Below are positions 62,878 through 64,000 of a stretch of 64,000 nt of DNA, one piece after another. Position 1 is the first letter of the stretch; each line of letters begins with the position of its first letter. The notes beneath the pieces were generated by a model that was not told where the DNA came from, made no database searches, and saw only the letters and a program-made list of their open reading frames with translations. The stretch covers positions 116,689,379-116,753,378 of the forward strand of contig CM037876.1 in the NCBI GenBank assembly GCA_021292165.1, written 5' to 3'. The position numbers and the translations under genes are program-made. This DNA is from Shinisaurus crocodilurus (taxonomy: Eukaryota; Chordata; Lepidosauria; Squamata; Shinisauridae).

Positions 62878-64000
62878 CAGGAGAGAGGCTCCAGCTGTTT
62901 CTGGGACTGTGATAAGCGGGCAGGCTCCCAGAGAGCGAGAGAACAGAGCGAGCGCACAGGGAGAGCAAACAGGAGTTTGGCAGCGGAGTTCGGCAGGGGA
63001 GGTGAAGGGGGAGGTCCCTAAAATAAATAAATAAATAAATAAATAAATAAATTCTAGGAAGACAGAAACAGAGCACTATGGAAGGAAAGGACTCAGCAGT
63101 GGTGGTGACCTGCAAGGGGTGTGCAATGTTTGTTTTCCTGCCGGAGATCAACATGGCCTACACGTGCAACAAGTGCAAGCTGGTCACGCTGTTGGAAGAA
63201 AAGGTCAGAGGACTGGAGCAGCAAGTGTCAACCCTCAGGAGCATAAGAGAAAGCGAGGAGTTCTTAGACAGAACGGTGGATCTACAGCACCAAAGCACAG
63301 TACAGGAGCCAGAAGGGCAACGGCAGGATGAGGCGGAGTCAGAGACTGCAGAGGCAAGGGAAAATATCGCAGGGGGAATTCCCTGGAAAAGGGTGACTGT
63401 TAGGAGCAGAAGAACTACAGGACACTCTGCGCCTGTGGAAGCAGTGGAGCTATGGAACCGCTTCCATGTACTTGAGGACGAGAGCAGAGGACAGCCTGCA
63501 GAGGACGGATTACCGGGCACCCAACGTGACAGCGAGCAAGAGGCTGAGGGTCAGTCAAGTGGAGGCAATCAAACCAAGGCCTACAGCAAGAGGAAGAGAA
63601 GAGTACTCGTAATGGGAGACTCCCTCCTGCGGGGGATCGAAGCCAAAGTATGTCGCGAAGACCCATGGACTCGCCAGGTGTGCTGTCTCCCCGGGGCACG
63701 GATTAAGGATGTGTCAGAGCAGCTGCCGAGGCTCATGCAGCCCACCGACACATACCCCTTTCTTCTCTTCCACGTGGGTACAAATGATACTGCCAAGCGG
63801 AGTTACAAAGAAATCACGGCAGACTTTGAAGAGCTGGGAATGGAACTCAAGAACTTCGGGGCCCAGATAGTTTTCTCATCCATCCTTCCAGTACTTGGAA
63901 GAGGCAAAGAAAGGGAAAGAAAAATACTCCGAGTGAATGACTGGCTACGAAGGTGGAGCCGACGTGAGGGATTTGGATTCTGGGACCACGGGCTACACTT
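62878..64000 (+). mobile_element. CR1 LINE 5' half, continues beyond the window
   Basis: From caggagagaggctccagc it is collinear with 36691-37815: the same 5' UTR, the AAAT tract (63020-63051, longer here) and ORF1. Flanking sequence upstream is unrelated to that of the first copy, which fixes the shared 5' end. Confidence 0.94.
63078..64000 (+). CDS. CR1 ORF1 (zinc finger, coiled coil, SGNH hydrolase), open to the window edge
   Basis: From ATG 63078 the frame is open for 307 codons and leaves the window, so its stop is not seen. Cys12, 15, 30 and 33 form the CxxC pair, followed by the coiled coil LLEEKVRGLEQQVSTL. The SGNH blocks are VMGDSLLRG (63611) and HVGTNDTAK (63774); the last block would follow just after the edge (GFGFWDHGLHF is reached). 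Both positions that are nonsense in the 36.9 kb copy are sense here (TGG at 63384, GTG at 63933). The start is chosen because it is shared with the other copy and lies just after the 5' UTR. It is likely translated from the same RNA as ORF2 if the element is full-length. Confidence 0.92.
   Translation, partial: MEGKDSAVVVTCKGCAMFVFLPEINMAYTCNKCKLVTLLEEKVRGLEQQVSTLRSIRESEEFLDRTVDLQHQSTVQEPEGQRQDEAESETAEARENIAGGIPWKRVTVRSRRTTGHSAPVEAVELWNRFHVLEDESRGQPAEDGLPGTQRDSEQEAEGQSSGGNQTKAYSKRKRRVLVMGDSLLRGIEAKVCREDPWTRQVCCLPGARIKDVSEQLPRLMQPTDTYPFLLFHVGTNDTAKRSYKEITADFEELGMELKNFGAQIVFSSILPVLGRGKERERKILRVNDWLRRWSRREGFGFWDHGLH

Noticed and set aside
1..64000. CRISPR array, tRNA genes or a bacterial-type operon
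   Set aside because: No regularly spaced short repeats and no cloverleaf found by eye. Composition and content are those of a vertebrate genome.

Overview
This 64 kb window looks like gene-poor vertebrate DNA, most likely from a squamate reptile (lizard or snake). I found no host protein-coding gene, tRNA, functional rRNA gene or CRISPR array. Nearly every open reading frame that makes biological sense belongs to a transposable element. The squamate assignment is inference. It rests on young CR1 elements ending in the (ATTCTATG)n-type 3' repeat, together with L2, L1 and at least two further endonuclease-type LINE families, tRNA-like SINEs of the Sauria type, 5S-rRNA-derived SINEs, Ty3/Gypsy, ERV-like and DIRS/Ngaro-like remnants, and CpG-rich hAT-type and Tc1/mariner-type MITEs. 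Such variety in one locus is typical of squamates and unlike birds or placental mammals.

Layout. 0-10 kb: a minus-strand LTR carrying a nested hAT element with an 8-bp target duplication, a 5S SINE, hAT MITEs, a tRNA-type SINE, a CR1 3' end and a second probable LTR. 10-25 kb: a 755-codon ORF holding the RT of a LINE with a C-terminal C2H2 zinc finger (here LINE family A), a composite repeat built on ~141-bp monomers and interrupted by a mariner MITE, a hAT fragment and CR1, then a minus CR1 and a plus CR1 nested inside an older minus CR1. 25-31 kb: L1 remnants on both strands, one interrupted by a 5S SINE and by a solo LTR flanked by CCAA. 29.6-34.9 kb: two copies of a second LINE (family B) and a 5S SINE.

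36.7-40.9 kb holds an almost complete CR1: a 5' UTR, ORF1 with zinc finger, coiled coil and SGNH hydrolase, and ORF2 with endonuclease and RT. I see only three nonsense codons in it. 41-48 kb: an L1/Tx1-like RT remnant, a second family A fragment joined to an L2-like tail, CR1 tails and a DIRS/Ngaro-like SGNH remnant. 48-54 kb: an L2, half a hAT hairpin element, and a minus Gypsy whose RNase H region is split by a 1.6 kb internally deleted L1 with a perfect 16-bp target duplication. 54-62 kb: a third family B copy, more hAT snapback elements, an L2 and a third family A copy. 62.9 kb to the end: a second CR1 5' half whose ORF1 is open to the window edge.

The elements interact as parasites and hosts of one another. 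The 5S SINEs borrow a CR1 3' end and were probably moved by CR1 reverse transcriptase; the hAT and mariner MITEs need transposases from elsewhere; CR1 copies have landed in other CR1s and in the composite repeat. The near identity of several CR1 copies suggests that CR1 was active recently. Coordinates of element edges are by eye and may be off by some bases.
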